The notes under the pieces: generated by a model
The model's input: the letters and a program-made list of their open reading frames with translations, nothing else
Databases searched by the model: none
Told to the model about the DNA's origin: nothing
Assembly (NCBI RefSeq): GCF_902143515.1
Contig: NZ_CABFVD010000008.1
Span: 724 to 64,723 of the forward strand
DNA from: Hathewaya massiliensis
Lineage (GTDB): Bacteria; Bacillota; Clostridia; Clostridiales; Clostridiaceae
DNA: 64,000 bases
Reading direction: 5' to 3'
Translations under genes and position numbers: made by a program
Part shown: one piece after another, positions 1 to 7,662 of the stretch
Numbering within the stretch: the stretch's first letter is position 1
How the letters are laid out: every line of letters begins with the position of its first letter

Positions 1-815
1 TATCTTAATAATTGAAGAACTCCTTGAGGTTGTTGGTTTGCTTGAGCAAGCATAGCTTGTGCAGCTTGAGCTAAGATATTGTTTTTAGAGAAGTTCATCA
101 TTTCTTTAGCCATGTCTACGTCTCTAATTCTTGATTCTGCTGCTTGTAAGTTTTCTGAAGAGTTATCTAAGTTAGCTATAGTATGCTCTAATCTGTTTTG
201 GTTAGCTCCAAGTTTTGCTCTTTCTTTTGATACTGAGTCAATAGCATCATTAATTGTCTTTATCATTCCTGATATTGACCTAGCAGATTTAGATATATCA
301 ATCTTGTCTACTTTTAATGCAGAAGTATTCATAGTACCTATAGTTAATTCAATGTATTGTTTTTCGTTTGCTCCAATTTGGAAGACCATTGATTTAGCTG
401 AACCATTTAAAAGGTTTTTAGTATTAAATTGTGTTTGGCTAGCTATTCTGTTTATTTCGCCTTGAAGTTCGCCAACTTCTTTTTGTAGATTAGCTCTATC
501 TACGTTTACATTTGTATCGTTAGCTGATTGAACTGCTAATTCTCTCATTCTTTGTAGAATTGAGTGAGTTTCGTTTAAAGCACCTTCAGCTGTTTGGATT
601 AATGAAATACCATCTTGAGCATTTCTTGAAGCTTGGTTTAATCCTCTAACTTGAGCTCTCATTTTTTCAGAAATTGCAAGTCCTGCAGCGTCATCTCCAG
701 CTCTGTTAATTCTTAAACCTGAGCTTAATTTTTCCATAGACTTTCCTGATGCAGTTGTATTACCTGTCATCATTCTATGAGCGTTCATAGCATTCATATT
801 GTGATTGATTATCAT
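1..815 (-). CDS. flaA: flagellin, first tandem copy (last stop base outside window)
   Basis: Flagellar filament subunit, exported through the flagellar type III apparatus. Read from the complementary strand, it starts at the ATG at 815-813, behind an AAGGAGGG ribosome site, and runs to the window edge. The TAA stop lacks only its last base, so the protein is 271 residues. Both conserved coiled-coil ends (D0/D1) are present and the surface domains D2/D3 are absent, the usual short clostridial form. It is two residues shorter than the second copy at 1254-2075. The differences cluster around residue 165-185 (this copy reads KVDKIDISKSARSIS), just before the C-terminal D1 helix. Promoter, leader and ribosome site duplicate those of the second copy. 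The symbol follows C. botulinum usage and is an inference. Confidence 0.92.
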   Translation of the reverse strand, partial: MIINHNMNAMNAHRMMTGNTTASGKSMEKLSSGLRINRAGDDAAGLAISEKMRAQVRGLNQASRNAQDGISLIQTAEGALNETHSILQRMRELAVQSANDTNVNVDRANLQKEVGELQGEINRIASQTQFNTKNLLNGSAKSMVFQIGANEKQYIELTIGTMNTSALKVDKIDISKSARSISGMIKTINDAIDSVSKERAKLGANQNRLEHTIANLDNSSENLQAAESRIRDVDMAKEMMNFSKNNILAQAAQAMLAQANQQPQGVLQLLR

Positions 816-821
816 AATAAA

Positions 822-900
822 TACCCTCCTTGAATTTTACAGTAAACTTCCTTGCTTACCTATTTTTTATTATGTAAGATCTTCTTTTCAAACCTTACAT
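822..900 (-). promoter_or_regulatory. flagellin leader RNA of copy 1 with CsrA-type hairpin
   Basis: The leader holds three elements in order: a 5' stem-loop (arms 894-900 and 872-878), a hairpin at 841-860 whose loop carries AAGGAAG, and the AAGGAGGG ribosome site at about 822-829. A GGA in a hairpin loop plus a second GGA in the Shine-Dalgarno is the arrangement used by CsrA on hag mRNA in Bacillus. The stem base pair at 843/858 is T-A here and C-G in copy 2, a compensatory change. CsrA binding is inferred. Confidence 0.5.
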
Positions 901-903
901 TAC

Positions 904-932
904 TAATATCGCAATATAAAAAATAAACTTTA
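904..932 (-). promoter_or_regulatory. SigD (sigma-28) promoter of flagellin copy 1
   Basis: On the minus strand TAAA (932-929) is followed after about 16 bases by GCGATAT (912-906). This matches the SigD pattern TAAA-N15-GCCGATAA used for flagellar late genes. The same element occurs at the same distance before copy 2. Confidence 0.75.
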
Positions 933-1041
933 TATTTTTTTATAATTTTTTTATGTTTTTTTAAATTTTTTTTGCATTGTTACAATGCTGTGATATATCC
1001 ATCCTCCCTTTGCATAGGATACGGATATACTTCTCATTGTA

Positions 1042-1092
1042 TCGAATGAGTAAGCGACTCACACAATTTTAGAAAACCGCTAAAATTGGTTC
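1042..1092. repeat. 51-bp flagellin-flank repeat, copy A
   Basis: 50 of 51 bases are identical to 1198-1248; the only difference is C1077 versus T1233. It contains a short GAGT/ACTC inverted repeat and a 9-bp stem CAATTTTAG/CTAAAATTG (1064-1072 with 1080-1088). There is no T-run, so it is not a typical terminator. Confidence 0.85.
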
Positions 1093-1097
1093 TATAA

Positions 1098-1131
1098 TTA
1101 AAGAAACTCCACCAACTTACATCGGTGGAGT
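1098..1131 (-). terminator. terminator of flagellin copy 2
   Basis: An 8-bp GC-rich stem ACTCCACC/GGTGGAGT (1106-1113 with 1124-1131) has a 10-base loop. On the minus strand it is followed by TTTCTTTAATT. It is the strongest hairpin between the two flagellin genes and lies 120 bases past the stop of copy 2. Confidence 0.5.
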
Positions 1132-1197
1132 AATCCATACTAACTAAATGAAAAGTTTAATTTCTCAATTTTTAAAATGAAACTCCTTCTCTTTACG

Positions 1198-1248
1198 TCG
1201 AATGAGTAAGCGACTCACACAATTTTAGAAAATCGCTAAAATTGGTTC
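1198..1248. repeat. 51-bp flagellin-flank repeat, copy B
   Basis: Second copy of the 1042-1092 element. On the minus strand it begins 5 bases after the stop codon of flagellin copy 2. The stem CAATTTTAG/CTAAAATTG is at 1220-1228 with 1236-1244. Confidence 0.85.
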
Positions 1249-1253
1249 GCTGC

Positions 1254-2075
1254 TTATCTTAATAATTGAAGAACTCCTTGAGGTTGTTGGTTTGCTTGAG
1301 CAAGCATAGCTTGTGCAGCTTGAGCTAAGATATTGTTTTTAGAGAAGTTCATCATTTCTTTAGCCATGTCTACGTCTCTAATTCTTGATTCTGCTGCTTG
1401 CAAGTTTTCTGAAGAGTTATCTAAGTTAGCTATAGTATGTTCTAATCTGTTTTGATTAGCTCCAAGTTTCGCTCTTTCTTTTGACACTTTGTCAATAGCA
1501 TCATTAATTGTCTTTATCATTCCTGATATTGACTTAGCAGTTTTGCCACTTCCTATATCAATACTGTTTACGCTTAATGCAGCAGTATTCATAGTACCTA
1601 TAGTTAATTCAATGTATTGTTTTTCGTTTGCTCCAATTTGGAAGACCATTGATTTAGCTGAACCATTTAAAAGATTTTTAGTATTAAATTGTGTTTGGCT
1701 AGCTATTCTGTTTATCTCACTTTGAAGTTCTTTAACTTCTTTTTGTAGATTTTCTCTATCTACTTTTACATTTGTATCATTAGCTGATTGAACTGATAGC
1801 TCTCTCATTCTTTGTAAAATTGAGTGAGTTTCGTTTAAAGCACCTTCAGCTGTTTGAATTAATGAAATACCATCTTGAGCGTTTCTTGAAGCTTGATTTA
1901 ATCCTCTGATTTGTCCTCTCATTTTTTCAGAGATTGCAAGTCCTGCAGCGTCATCTCCAGCTCTGTTAATTCTTAAACCTGAGCTTAATTTTTCCATAGA
2001 CTTTCCTGATGCAGTTGTGTTACCTGTCATCATTCTATGAGCGTTCATAGCATTCATATTGTGATTGATTATCAT
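1254..2075 (-). CDS. flaA: flagellin, second tandem copy
   Basis: Flagellar filament subunit of 273 residues. The N-terminal D0/D1 helices (1-140, with the typical motif RINRAGDDAAGLAISEKM) and the C-terminal D1/D0 helices (205-273, ending in VLQLLR) are intact, and there is no D2/D3 insertion. It starts at ATG 2075, behind AAGGAGGG. It is nearly identical to the gene at 1-815. The main difference is a two-residue longer linker around residues 165-185 (SVNSIDIGSGKTAKSIS). Each gene has its own SigD promoter and leader, so the two are probably transcribed separately. Filament function is established for the family. Which copy dominates in the filament cannot be read from sequence. Confidence 0.97.
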   Translation of the reverse strand: MIINHNMNAMNAHRMMTGNTTASGKSMEKLSSGLRINRAGDDAAGLAISEKMRGQIRGLNQASRNAQDGISLIQTAEGALNETHSILQRMRELSVQSANDTNVKVDRENLQKEVKELQSEINRIASQTQFNTKNLLNGSAKSMVFQIGANEKQYIELTIGTMNTAALSVNSIDIGSGKTAKSISGMIKTINDAIDKVSKERAKLGANQNRLEHTIANLDNSSENLQAAESRIRDVDMAKEMMNFSKNNILAQAAQAMLAQANQQPQGVLQLLR

Positions 2076-2081
2076 AATAAA

Positions 2082-2161
2082 TACCCTCCTTGAATTTTAC
2101 GGCAAACTTCCTTGCTTGCCTAATCTTTTATTATGTAAGATATTATTTCTAAGTCTTACAT
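2082..2161 (-). promoter_or_regulatory. flagellin leader RNA of copy 2 with CsrA-type hairpin
   Basis: Same layout as copy 1. A 5'-terminal 8-bp stem (2154-2161 with 2133-2140) probably protects the mRNA end. A hairpin at 2101-2120 has the 5-bp stem GGCAA/TTGCC and the loop sequence GCAAGGAAGT. The Shine-Dalgarno AAGGAGGG follows at about 2082-2089. The loop resembles the CsrA consensus core CARGGA. Regulation by CsrA is an inference. Confidence 0.5.
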
Positions 2162-2164
2162 TAC

Positions 2165-2193
2165 TAATATCGCAGTATAAAAAATAAACTTTA
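2165..2193 (-). promoter_or_regulatory. SigD (sigma-28) promoter of flagellin copy 2
   Basis: Minus-strand TAAA (2193-2190), then about 16 bases, then GCGATAT (2173-2167). This is the flagellar sigma-28 pattern, placed so that transcription would start at the base of the 5' stem-loop near 2160. Confidence 0.75.
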
Positions 2194-2299
2194 TAGGTTT
2201 TTAAAATTTTTTTATTTTTTAAAAAAAAGTTTTTCACCCTATTACAACGCTGTCATATGTGTATTTTTTTTGGTGGAAGTTACACTCTTTCCATATATA

Positions 2300-2338
2300 A
2301 ATTAAGACCCCATGCTATCTAATCATGAGGTCTTTTTC
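2300..2338 (-). terminator. hairpin terminator after the DEAD-box gene
   Basis: The stem AGACCCCATG/CATGAGGTCT (2305-2314 with 2324-2333) has one mismatch. It lies downstream of the minus-strand helicase, but the better T-run is on the plus strand. It may work in both directions. Confidence 0.45.
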
Positions 2339-2385
2339 AATATTTCAAAATCATTTATAAGTAAAAACTTTAAGTGCTTCTGGTG

Positions 2386-3792
2386 TTAAACTTTAGAAAC
2401 CCTTATAAAATCTTTTTTAATTTTAATTTCACCTTTTTTAATCAATTCTTTTCCATATCCATTTAATATATCTACAGTACTATAGTAATCAAATATATCT
2501 ATAACTCCAATACTATCTCCTGGTATACCTATATCCTTTGCTAGGGCTCCAACTATATCTCCTCTACGGACTTTATTCTTCTTTCCTCCGTTTATTTTAA
2601 CTTTAATAACTTCAAAGGAAGGGCCTTCTTTTTTAATTATTTCTGTAGTTTTTCTAGGAATACACTTGCTTAATTCTTCTTTTGTTGGTGCCATGACTTT
2701 TGTTATTTTATGGTCTATAAATTCTTCTATTGCTCTTAAAAATTTTTCCTCATAAGGAGTTACAAAAGTTAGGGCTTCTCCTTTGCTGCCTGCCCTTCCT
2801 GTTCTTCCTATTCTATGGACATAAGCTTCTAATTCTAAGGGAATGTCATAGTTTATAACATGGGTAACACCACTTGCATCTATACCTCTTGCAGCTACAT
2901 CTGTTGCCACTATAAACATATATTCCCCACTTTTAAATGCATTTAAAGCTTCTAGTCTATCTCTTTGTTCCATGTCACCATGTATCTGGCAAACGGAGTA
3001 TTCATTACCTTTTAAATTAGAATAAAGTAATGCTACATTTTTCTTTGTTCTACAAAATATAATGCCCTGATTTATTTCTTTTATCTTAAATAAATCCTTT
3101 AATAAATCTATTTTTTTCTCTTCTTTAACTTCATAATAAACCTGATTTATATTATCTACAGTTAATTTTTCTGGATTTATTTCAATAATATCTGGACTTT
3201 TCATATGTTTTTTTGTAAGATTTTTTATTTCCTCAGAAAAAGTAGCTGAAAACATAAGCGTTTGTCTATTTTTAGGTAATAAATTTATAATTTCTTCTAC
3301 CTGTTCTATAAAGCCCATATTTAACATTTCATCTGCTTCATCAATAACCAAATATGATATATTACTTATATCTAAGTTTCCCTTTTTAATATGATCCATG
3401 GTTCTTCCAGGAGTACCTACTACTATATGTACCCTTTGATTTAGTTCTCTTTCCTGAACCTTCATAGGTTGTTTTCCATATATAGCTGCTACTTTAATCT
3501 TTTTATATATTCCTAAATTTGTAATTTCTTCTTTTACTTGAACAGCAAGCTCTCTAGTAGGTGTTAAAATAAGAGCAGCTACCTTATTATTTTCTATATC
3601 AATATTTTCTATAATAGGAATAGCAAAAGCTGCAGTTTTTCCACTTCCTGTTTGTGCCTTTACTATTAGATCTTTTCCCTCTAATAATTTTGGTATTGTT
3701 TCCTCTTGAACCTTGGATGGGTTTTCATAACCCATATTTTCTATACTTTTTAATATCCTTTTATCTAAATTAAATTTGTAAAATCCATTCAT
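2386..3792 (-). CDS. dbpA: DEAD-box RNA helicase, DbpA/YxiN type
   Basis: ATP-dependent RNA helicase of 468 residues acting in large ribosomal subunit maturation. In order: Q motif (about 20-33), Walker A AQTGSGKT (about 46-53), VIDEADEML (about 150), SAT (about 183), helicase C-terminal domain with the HRIGRTGR motif (about 325), and a C-terminal basic domain from about 395 with the sequence pattern of the DbpA RNA-binding domain. That last domain recognises hairpin 92 of 23S rRNA in characterised members. The start has an AAGGAGG-type site (ctaaggaggttttt upstream). It is monocistronic, between flagellin and bioY. The DbpA assignment rests on the C-terminal domain. A general cold-shock helicase (CshA) is less likely because it lacks that domain. 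Confidence 0.9.
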   Translation of the reverse strand: MNGFYKFNLDKRILKSIENMGYENPSKVQEETIPKLLEGKDLIVKAQTGSGKTAAFAIPIIENIDIENNKVAALILTPTRELAVQVKEEITNLGIYKKIKVAAIYGKQPMKVQERELNQRVHIVVGTPGRTMDHIKKGNLDISNISYLVIDEADEMLNMGFIEQVEEIINLLPKNRQTLMFSATFSEEIKNLTKKHMKSPDIIEINPEKLTVDNINQVYYEVKEEKKIDLLKDLFKIKEINQGIIFCRTKKNVALLYSNLKGNEYSVCQIHGDMEQRDRLEALNAFKSGEYMFIVATDVAARGIDASGVTHVINYDIPLELEAYVHRIGRTGRAGSKGEALTFVTPYEEKFLRAIEEFIDHKITKVMAPTKEELSKCIPRKTTEIIKKEGPSFEVIKVKINGGKKNKVRRGDIVGALAKDIGIPGDSIGVIDIFDYYSTVDILNGYGKELIKKGEIKIKKDFIRVSKV

Positions 3793-3979
3793 AAATTTAA
3801 AAACCTCCTTAGCTACTTTATTTTACCCTTAATTCTACATAATTAAAAGCATTTTCACTAAGAAGGTTTTATATTTAAAAAGTTTTATATTTAAATACGC
3901 TAAAAAAAGTATAGTCCCTAGATAATAATTTATAAGTTTTAGCGAGAGTAAAAACTCCCACTAAAGCGTAGAACTCTGC

Positions 3980-4528
3980 TTATTGACTATAAAATCCCTG
4001 TCTTAAACTAAGAGTTTTCTTTATTTTAACTCCAATTATAGCTACCATAGATAATTTAATTAAATCAAAAACAATAAAAGGTAAAACTCCTAAGGTTAGT
4101 GCCTTTGTATAACTTATTTTAGCTACAAAAGAAAGTTGAATACTTCCTAATAAATAACTTAATATAAGTCCTAATAATCCCCCTAAAAATATATAAGTTA
4201 CTTTATTATTTTTTTCGGTAAAATATCCTATGATTAATGCCATAAATGGAAAAGCCATTAAAAATCCTCCTGTAGGCCCAACTAACATTTGAATTCCACC
4301 CTTCATACCAGCAAAAACTGGTGCACCTATTGCCCCTAAAAGTATATAGAGAACTACAGATATAAAGCCTTTTTTAGGACCTAGCACAGTTCCAGCTAAG
4401 GCAACTCCAATTACTTGAAATGTAAAAGGAACCGGCTGTATTGGTATAGATATTTGAGCTAAAACTGCAATTATAGCTGCAAAAAGTGAACATAATATTA
4501 TATCTCTTGTATTTAATTTCATTTTCAA
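3980..4528 (-). CDS. bioY: BioY, biotin-specific ECF S component
   Basis: Integral membrane protein of 182 residues that captures biotin, alone or with an ECF energising module (EcfAAT) not encoded here. It has about six hydrophobic helices and the BioY signature in the first third (IPIQPVPFTFQVIGVALAG, about 27-45) followed by LGPKKG. The start at 4528 follows a TAAGGGGG ribosome site. A 7-15-7 inverted repeat at 4539-4567 directly upstream is a BirA operator, so the gene is expected to be repressed when biotin is plentiful. No biotin synthesis genes are nearby, consistent with uptake. Confidence 0.93.
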   Translation of the reverse strand: MKMKLNTRDIILCSLFAAIIAVLAQISIPIQPVPFTFQVIGVALAGTVLGPKKGFISVVLYILLGAIGAPVFAGMKGGIQMLVGPTGGFLMAFPFMALIIGYFTEKNNKVTYIFLGGLLGLILSYLLGSIQLSFVAKISYTKALTLGVLPFIVFDLIKLSMVAIIGVKIKKTLSLRQGFYSQ

Positions 4529-4538
4529 ACCCCCTTAT

Positions 4539-4567
4539 TGTAAACTTACTTTTTTTATAGGTTTACA
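4539..4567 (-). promoter_or_regulatory. BirA operator of bioY
   Basis: The perfect inverted repeat TGTAAAC-N15-GTTTACA is at 4539-4545 and 4561-4567. Spacing and half-site sequence match the BirA operator family. It lies just upstream of the bioY ribosome site, where biotinyl-AMP-loaded BirA would block expression. Confidence 0.75.
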
Positions 4568-4740
4568 TTTATTTTAATAAATCTATTTTTATTTGTCAAA
4601 GATTTTTTATAAACAAATTTATTGTAACTTATGGAATTAATTAAATTTAGAACATTTATATATAAAATATACTTTTTAGGAAATCCTATTATTTAAGAAA
4701 GTATTCTAATTTTAATACTCTATAATTCTTTCATATCTAG

Positions 4741-4777
4741 TAACATATGTTACAGATTATTCTATAACATATGTTAT
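4741..4777 (+). promoter_or_regulatory. tandem Crp/Fnr-type palindromes upstream of the cupin gene
   Basis: Two palindromes share the core TAACATATGTTA: 4741-4752 (12 bp, perfect) and 4764-4777 (14 bp, perfect), with centres 24 bp apart. The core has the TTAACA/TGTTAA form bound by PrfA-like members of the Crp/Fnr family. The second one covers the -35 position of a TATAAT at 4786-4791. The regulator is unknown. Confidence 0.55.
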
Positions 4778-4785
4778 GATTAAAT

Positions 4786-4791
4786 TATAAT
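4786..4791 (+). promoter_or_regulatory. -10 box of the cupin promoter
   Basis: A perfect TATAAT lies about 35 bases before the cupin start. No good -35 is visible because a palindrome occupies that place, which would fit activator dependence. Confidence 0.5.
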
Positions 4792-4827
4792 AAATATATT
4801 ATCTATAACTATAAGGAGGATTTTTTT

Positions 4828-5172
4828 ATGGAAAAAAAACATCTAATAAAAAATATAGATTTTGCTAAGGTTCTAACTATGGGTGATTTAGTGGATTATG
4901 AAGATGGAAGAGTTGTAAGCAGAACTCTAGCTCAAGGAAAAACCATGAGCCTTACTCTTTTTGCTTTTGATTCTGGTGAAGAGATAAGTTCTCACTCCTC
5001 TTCCGGTGATGCCATGGTATATATACTAGATGGTGAAGCTAAAATCACTGTGGGCAATGAAGATTTTTCTGTAAAATCAGGGGAAACTATTGTTATGCCT
5101 GCTGGCATTCCTCATGCATTACATGCTACAGAAAAATTTAAAATGCTTTTAGTTGTAGTTTTTAGTCTTTAA
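4828..5172 (+). CDS. small cupin-domain protein
   Basis: A 114-residue single-domain cupin whose function is not identifiable. Cupin motif 1 is at about 50-70 (GEEISSHSSSGDAMVYILDG), with one histidine of the usual HxH pair replaced by serine. Motif 2 is at about 88-102 (G.TIVMPAGIPHAL), with one histidine. A reduced metal site is therefore likely. The start follows AAGGAGG at about 4814-4820. It is a single-gene unit closed by a terminator at 5205-5243. The double Crp/Fnr-type palindrome upstream points to control by a redox or nitrosative-stress type regulator, which is inferred from operator shape only. Similar small cupins occur widely in clostridia without assigned roles. Confidence 0.85.
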   Translation: MEKKHLIKNIDFAKVLTMGDLVDYEDGRVVSRTLAQGKTMSLTLFAFDSGEEISSHSSSGDAMVYILDGEAKITVGNEDFSVKSGETIVMPAGIPHALHATEKFKMLLVVVFSL

Positions 5173-5204
5173 AATACTAATTTTAATCAATTTAATATTA
5201 TAAC

Positions 5205-5243
5205 TATAGCCTGTATAAAAACTATTAGCAGGCTATTTTTTAT
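5205..5243 (+). terminator. terminator of the cupin gene
   Basis: 8-bp stem ATAGCCTG/CAGGCTAT (5206-5213 with 5229-5236), followed by TTTTTT. Confidence 0.85.
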
Positions 5244-5388
5244 TAAGTATTATAAATATAAATATATATTTTAATAGTATAAATTATTATATTAAAGTGT
5301 TTGATTTTCATGTATAATTAAGTTAACATTTAGTTGTAAAACTATTAACATAAATTTAATATATTTTTATACATACGAGGTGGATATA

Positions 5389-7485
5389 ATGAAAAATGGG
5401 GTAAAGAAAAGTTTCTCTCTTGGTAAATTATCAAGTAAAATTCTTTTATTAAGTCTTTTAAGTGCTTTTATAGTTTCTTTCGCGGTTGGATTAACTTCCC
5501 TTATAGTTTCTACTAAAATAGTAGAAACTAAGTCTAATAAAGCTTTAGATGCTTCAGTAAAAGAGCAAACTACTAATTTTGAAAATTTACTTCAATCAGG
5601 AAAGAATAATTCAAATATTCTTTCTCTAAATATTCAGGATACTTTTGATATTTCTAAAAAAAATGATCCTAAATATATTGAAGCTTATGTAAACTCAAAA
5701 AAAGCTTTAATGAAAACTCTAATTAGAAATGATAACTATGTGCATAATATGGTTATTATACTAAACCCTAAGGTCTTTGGAAAATCTTTTCCTGCAGGAC
5801 TTTCTAAACTTAACAACGCTATTAACAACATGGATTTAAAAGAAAGGTATAATATGTCTGAGAGTAATCCTGATCATAAATGGTTTTTTGATTGTTTAGA
5901 TCATAAGGAAGCTCTTTGGTATGCTCCTTATGTAGATAAGCAGACAAATGAAAGCATAATTTCATATGTTACTCCTGTATTTATAGACAATATACCTATT
6001 GGTATAGTGTGCACAGATATCTTCTTTAGTGAGTTAAAAGAGAATATTGTAAATGCTGCTCCTTTAGCCAAGGGAAGTTATGCAATTTTAGACCAAAACT
6101 ATAACTTTATCGTCCATAAAACTTTTGATGAAAAGACCAATATAGAAACCCTTTTAGGAGATAAATTTTCTAACTTTAAAAAAGATATAAAAGAAAATAA
6201 AAAAGGCTCCTTAGAATATACCTACAAAAGTGAAAAAAACTTTTGTAACTATAATAGATTAGAAAATAGATGGATTGTGGTTTCTTTAGAAAAATCTAAA
6301 GATATATTTAATGATATATCCACTTTAAGAAATGTGATTTTCTTTATAATACTAGTGGGAATTATTTTTTCTAGCATAATATCCATAATATTTGGTAAAA
6401 AGTTATCTAAATCTATAATGAAGGTTACAGAAATTGTAGATAAAACTTCTAATTTAGATTTATCAGAAGATAAAAGTTATAATTTTCTCCTTAAGAAAAA
6501 AGATGAAACTGGAGACATTGCAAGATCTATTCATAACTTAAGGACTAAATTGAAAGATATAGTTGTAAATTTAACCACTAGTTCCTCCTCCACATATGAA
6601 CTCTCAGAAAGTTTATCTTCTGTCTGTTCAGATTTAGTTCAATCTATGGAATCTATTTCATCAACAACTAATGAACTTGCAAATGGTGTTTCAACTCAGG
6701 CAGAAGAAGCTCAAAGGTCTAATGAAAATCTGCTACTTCTAAATGATGAGATAGATATTATGATTAAAGATGGTACTCTCGCAAAAGAAAAGGCAGATGA
6801 GATGAATTCCAATAGTTCGGAAGGCATGAAAAGCATTGAAGATCTATTAGTAAAAATGAATAACAATGTAGATGCAACCTTAAAGATGCGTACTAATATA
6901 GATAATCTATATGAAAAATCTGAGTTCATAGTTGAAATATTAAATACAATTGAAGCTATAGCATCCCAAACAAACCTTCTTGCACTTAATGCAGCCATAG
7001 AAGCTGCTAGGGCCGGAGAAGCTGGCCGTGGTTTTGCTGTAGTTGCAGAAGAAATAAGAAAACTTTCAGAAGGAACATCTAATGCAACAAAAGAAATAGG
7101 ACAATTATTAGGGGATATTCAATTAGAGGTAAATAACTCTAGAGACAATATGAACTTAGCACAAGAAACAAATAATGAAGCTAAAACTTCTGCTGATTCC
7201 TTAAAAAATGTCTTTACAGGTATTAATGAAAGCATAGGTATAGCCTTAAAGTCTGTAGAAAGCTTACTTCAAAGTATGGATAAAATTGACTCTGATAAAG
7301 AAAAGGTTTTAGAAAGCCTTCAAAATATGTCTGCAATTTCAGAAGAATCCTCTGCAGCTACAGAAGAAGTATCTGCAACTATGACAGAAGAATTGTCTGA
7401 AATTCAAAAGGTTTCTCAGTCCTCTGAAGAATTAGAGACTCTTGTAAATAAGTTAAACACTATAATAAAAGAATTTAAAATTTAG
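5389..7485 (+). CDS. methyl-accepting chemotaxis protein with Cache sensor
   Basis: Membrane chemoreceptor of 698 residues signalling to CheA/CheW. It has an N-terminal transmembrane segment (about 20-42), a large extracellular dCache-type sensor (about 45-310), a second transmembrane segment (about 312-335), HAMP (about 336-390) and a cytoplasmic signalling coiled coil. The conserved hairpin tip ([19 protein letters not shown]) is near residue 530. The ligand is unknown. A GTG three codons upstream (5380) also opens the frame, but the GAGGTGG ribosome site at about 5378-5384 fits the ATG at 5389, and the GTG lies inside that site. The gene is monocistronic, ending at a hairpin. No other chemotaxis gene is adjacent, so it is an orphan receptor feeding the flagellar system. 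Confidence 0.93.
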   Translation: MKNGVKKSFSLGKLSSKILLLSLLSAFIVSFAVGLTSLIVSTKIVETKSNKALDASVKEQTTNFENLLQSGKNNSNILSLNIQDTFDISKKNDPKYIEAYVNSKKALMKTLIRNDNYVHNMVIILNPKVFGKSFPAGLSKLNNAINNMDLKERYNMSESNPDHKWFFDCLDHKEALWYAPYVDKQTNESIISYVTPVFIDNIPIGIVCTDIFFSELKENIVNAAPLAKGSYAILDQNYNFIVHKTFDEKTNIETLLGDKFSNFKKDIKENKKGSLEYTYKSEKNFCNYNRLENRWIVVSLEKSKDIFNDISTLRNVIFFIILVGIIFSSIISIIFGKKLSKSIMKVTEIVDKTSNLDLSEDKSYNFLLKKKDETGDIARSIHNLRTKLKDIVVNLTTSSSSTYELSESLSSVCSDLVQSMESISSTTNELANGVSTQAEEAQRSNENLLLLNDEIDIMIKDGTLAKEKADEMNSNSSEGMKSIEDLLVKMNNNVDATLKMRTNIDNLYEKSEFIVEILNTIEAIASQTNLLALNAAIEAARAGEAGRGFAVVAEEIRKLSEGTSNATKEIGQLLGDIQLEVNNSRDNMNLAQETNNEAKTSADSLKNVFTGINESIGIALKSVESLLQSMDKIDSDKEKVLESLQNMSAISEESSAATEEVSATMTEELSEIQKVSQSSEELETLVNKLNTIIKEFKI

Positions 7486-7506
7486 AACATATTTTTAAAT
7501 ATAAAA

Positions 7507-7546
7507 AGTAAGGTATTATTTTAAAATTTTACCTTACTTCTTTATA
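7507..7546 (+). terminator. terminator of the chemoreceptor gene
   Basis: 9-bp stem AGTAAGGTA/TACCTTACT (about 7508-7516 with 7530-7538), followed by a T-rich stretch TCTTTAT. Confidence 0.7.
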
Positions 7547-7662
7547 TTAAGACTTTATATTAAGACTTTATATATAAATCATATGAACTTATTATAATAT
7601 TCATGTGAAGAAATTTAATTATTAAAAAACCTCTGTTCATAGAAGAACCTATACAATAAAAC

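Noticed and set aside
79-465. Open frame on the plus strand opposite flagellin 1
   Set aside because: It is the antisense shadow of a highly conserved flagellin; the same frame appears opposite copy 2.
1489-1725. Plus-strand frame opposite flagellin 2
   Set aside because: Shadow of flagellin coding sequence; no ribosome site.
7546-7574. Two copies of ATTAAGACTTTAT
   Set aside because: Only two short AT-rich units in a terminator region; no further structure.
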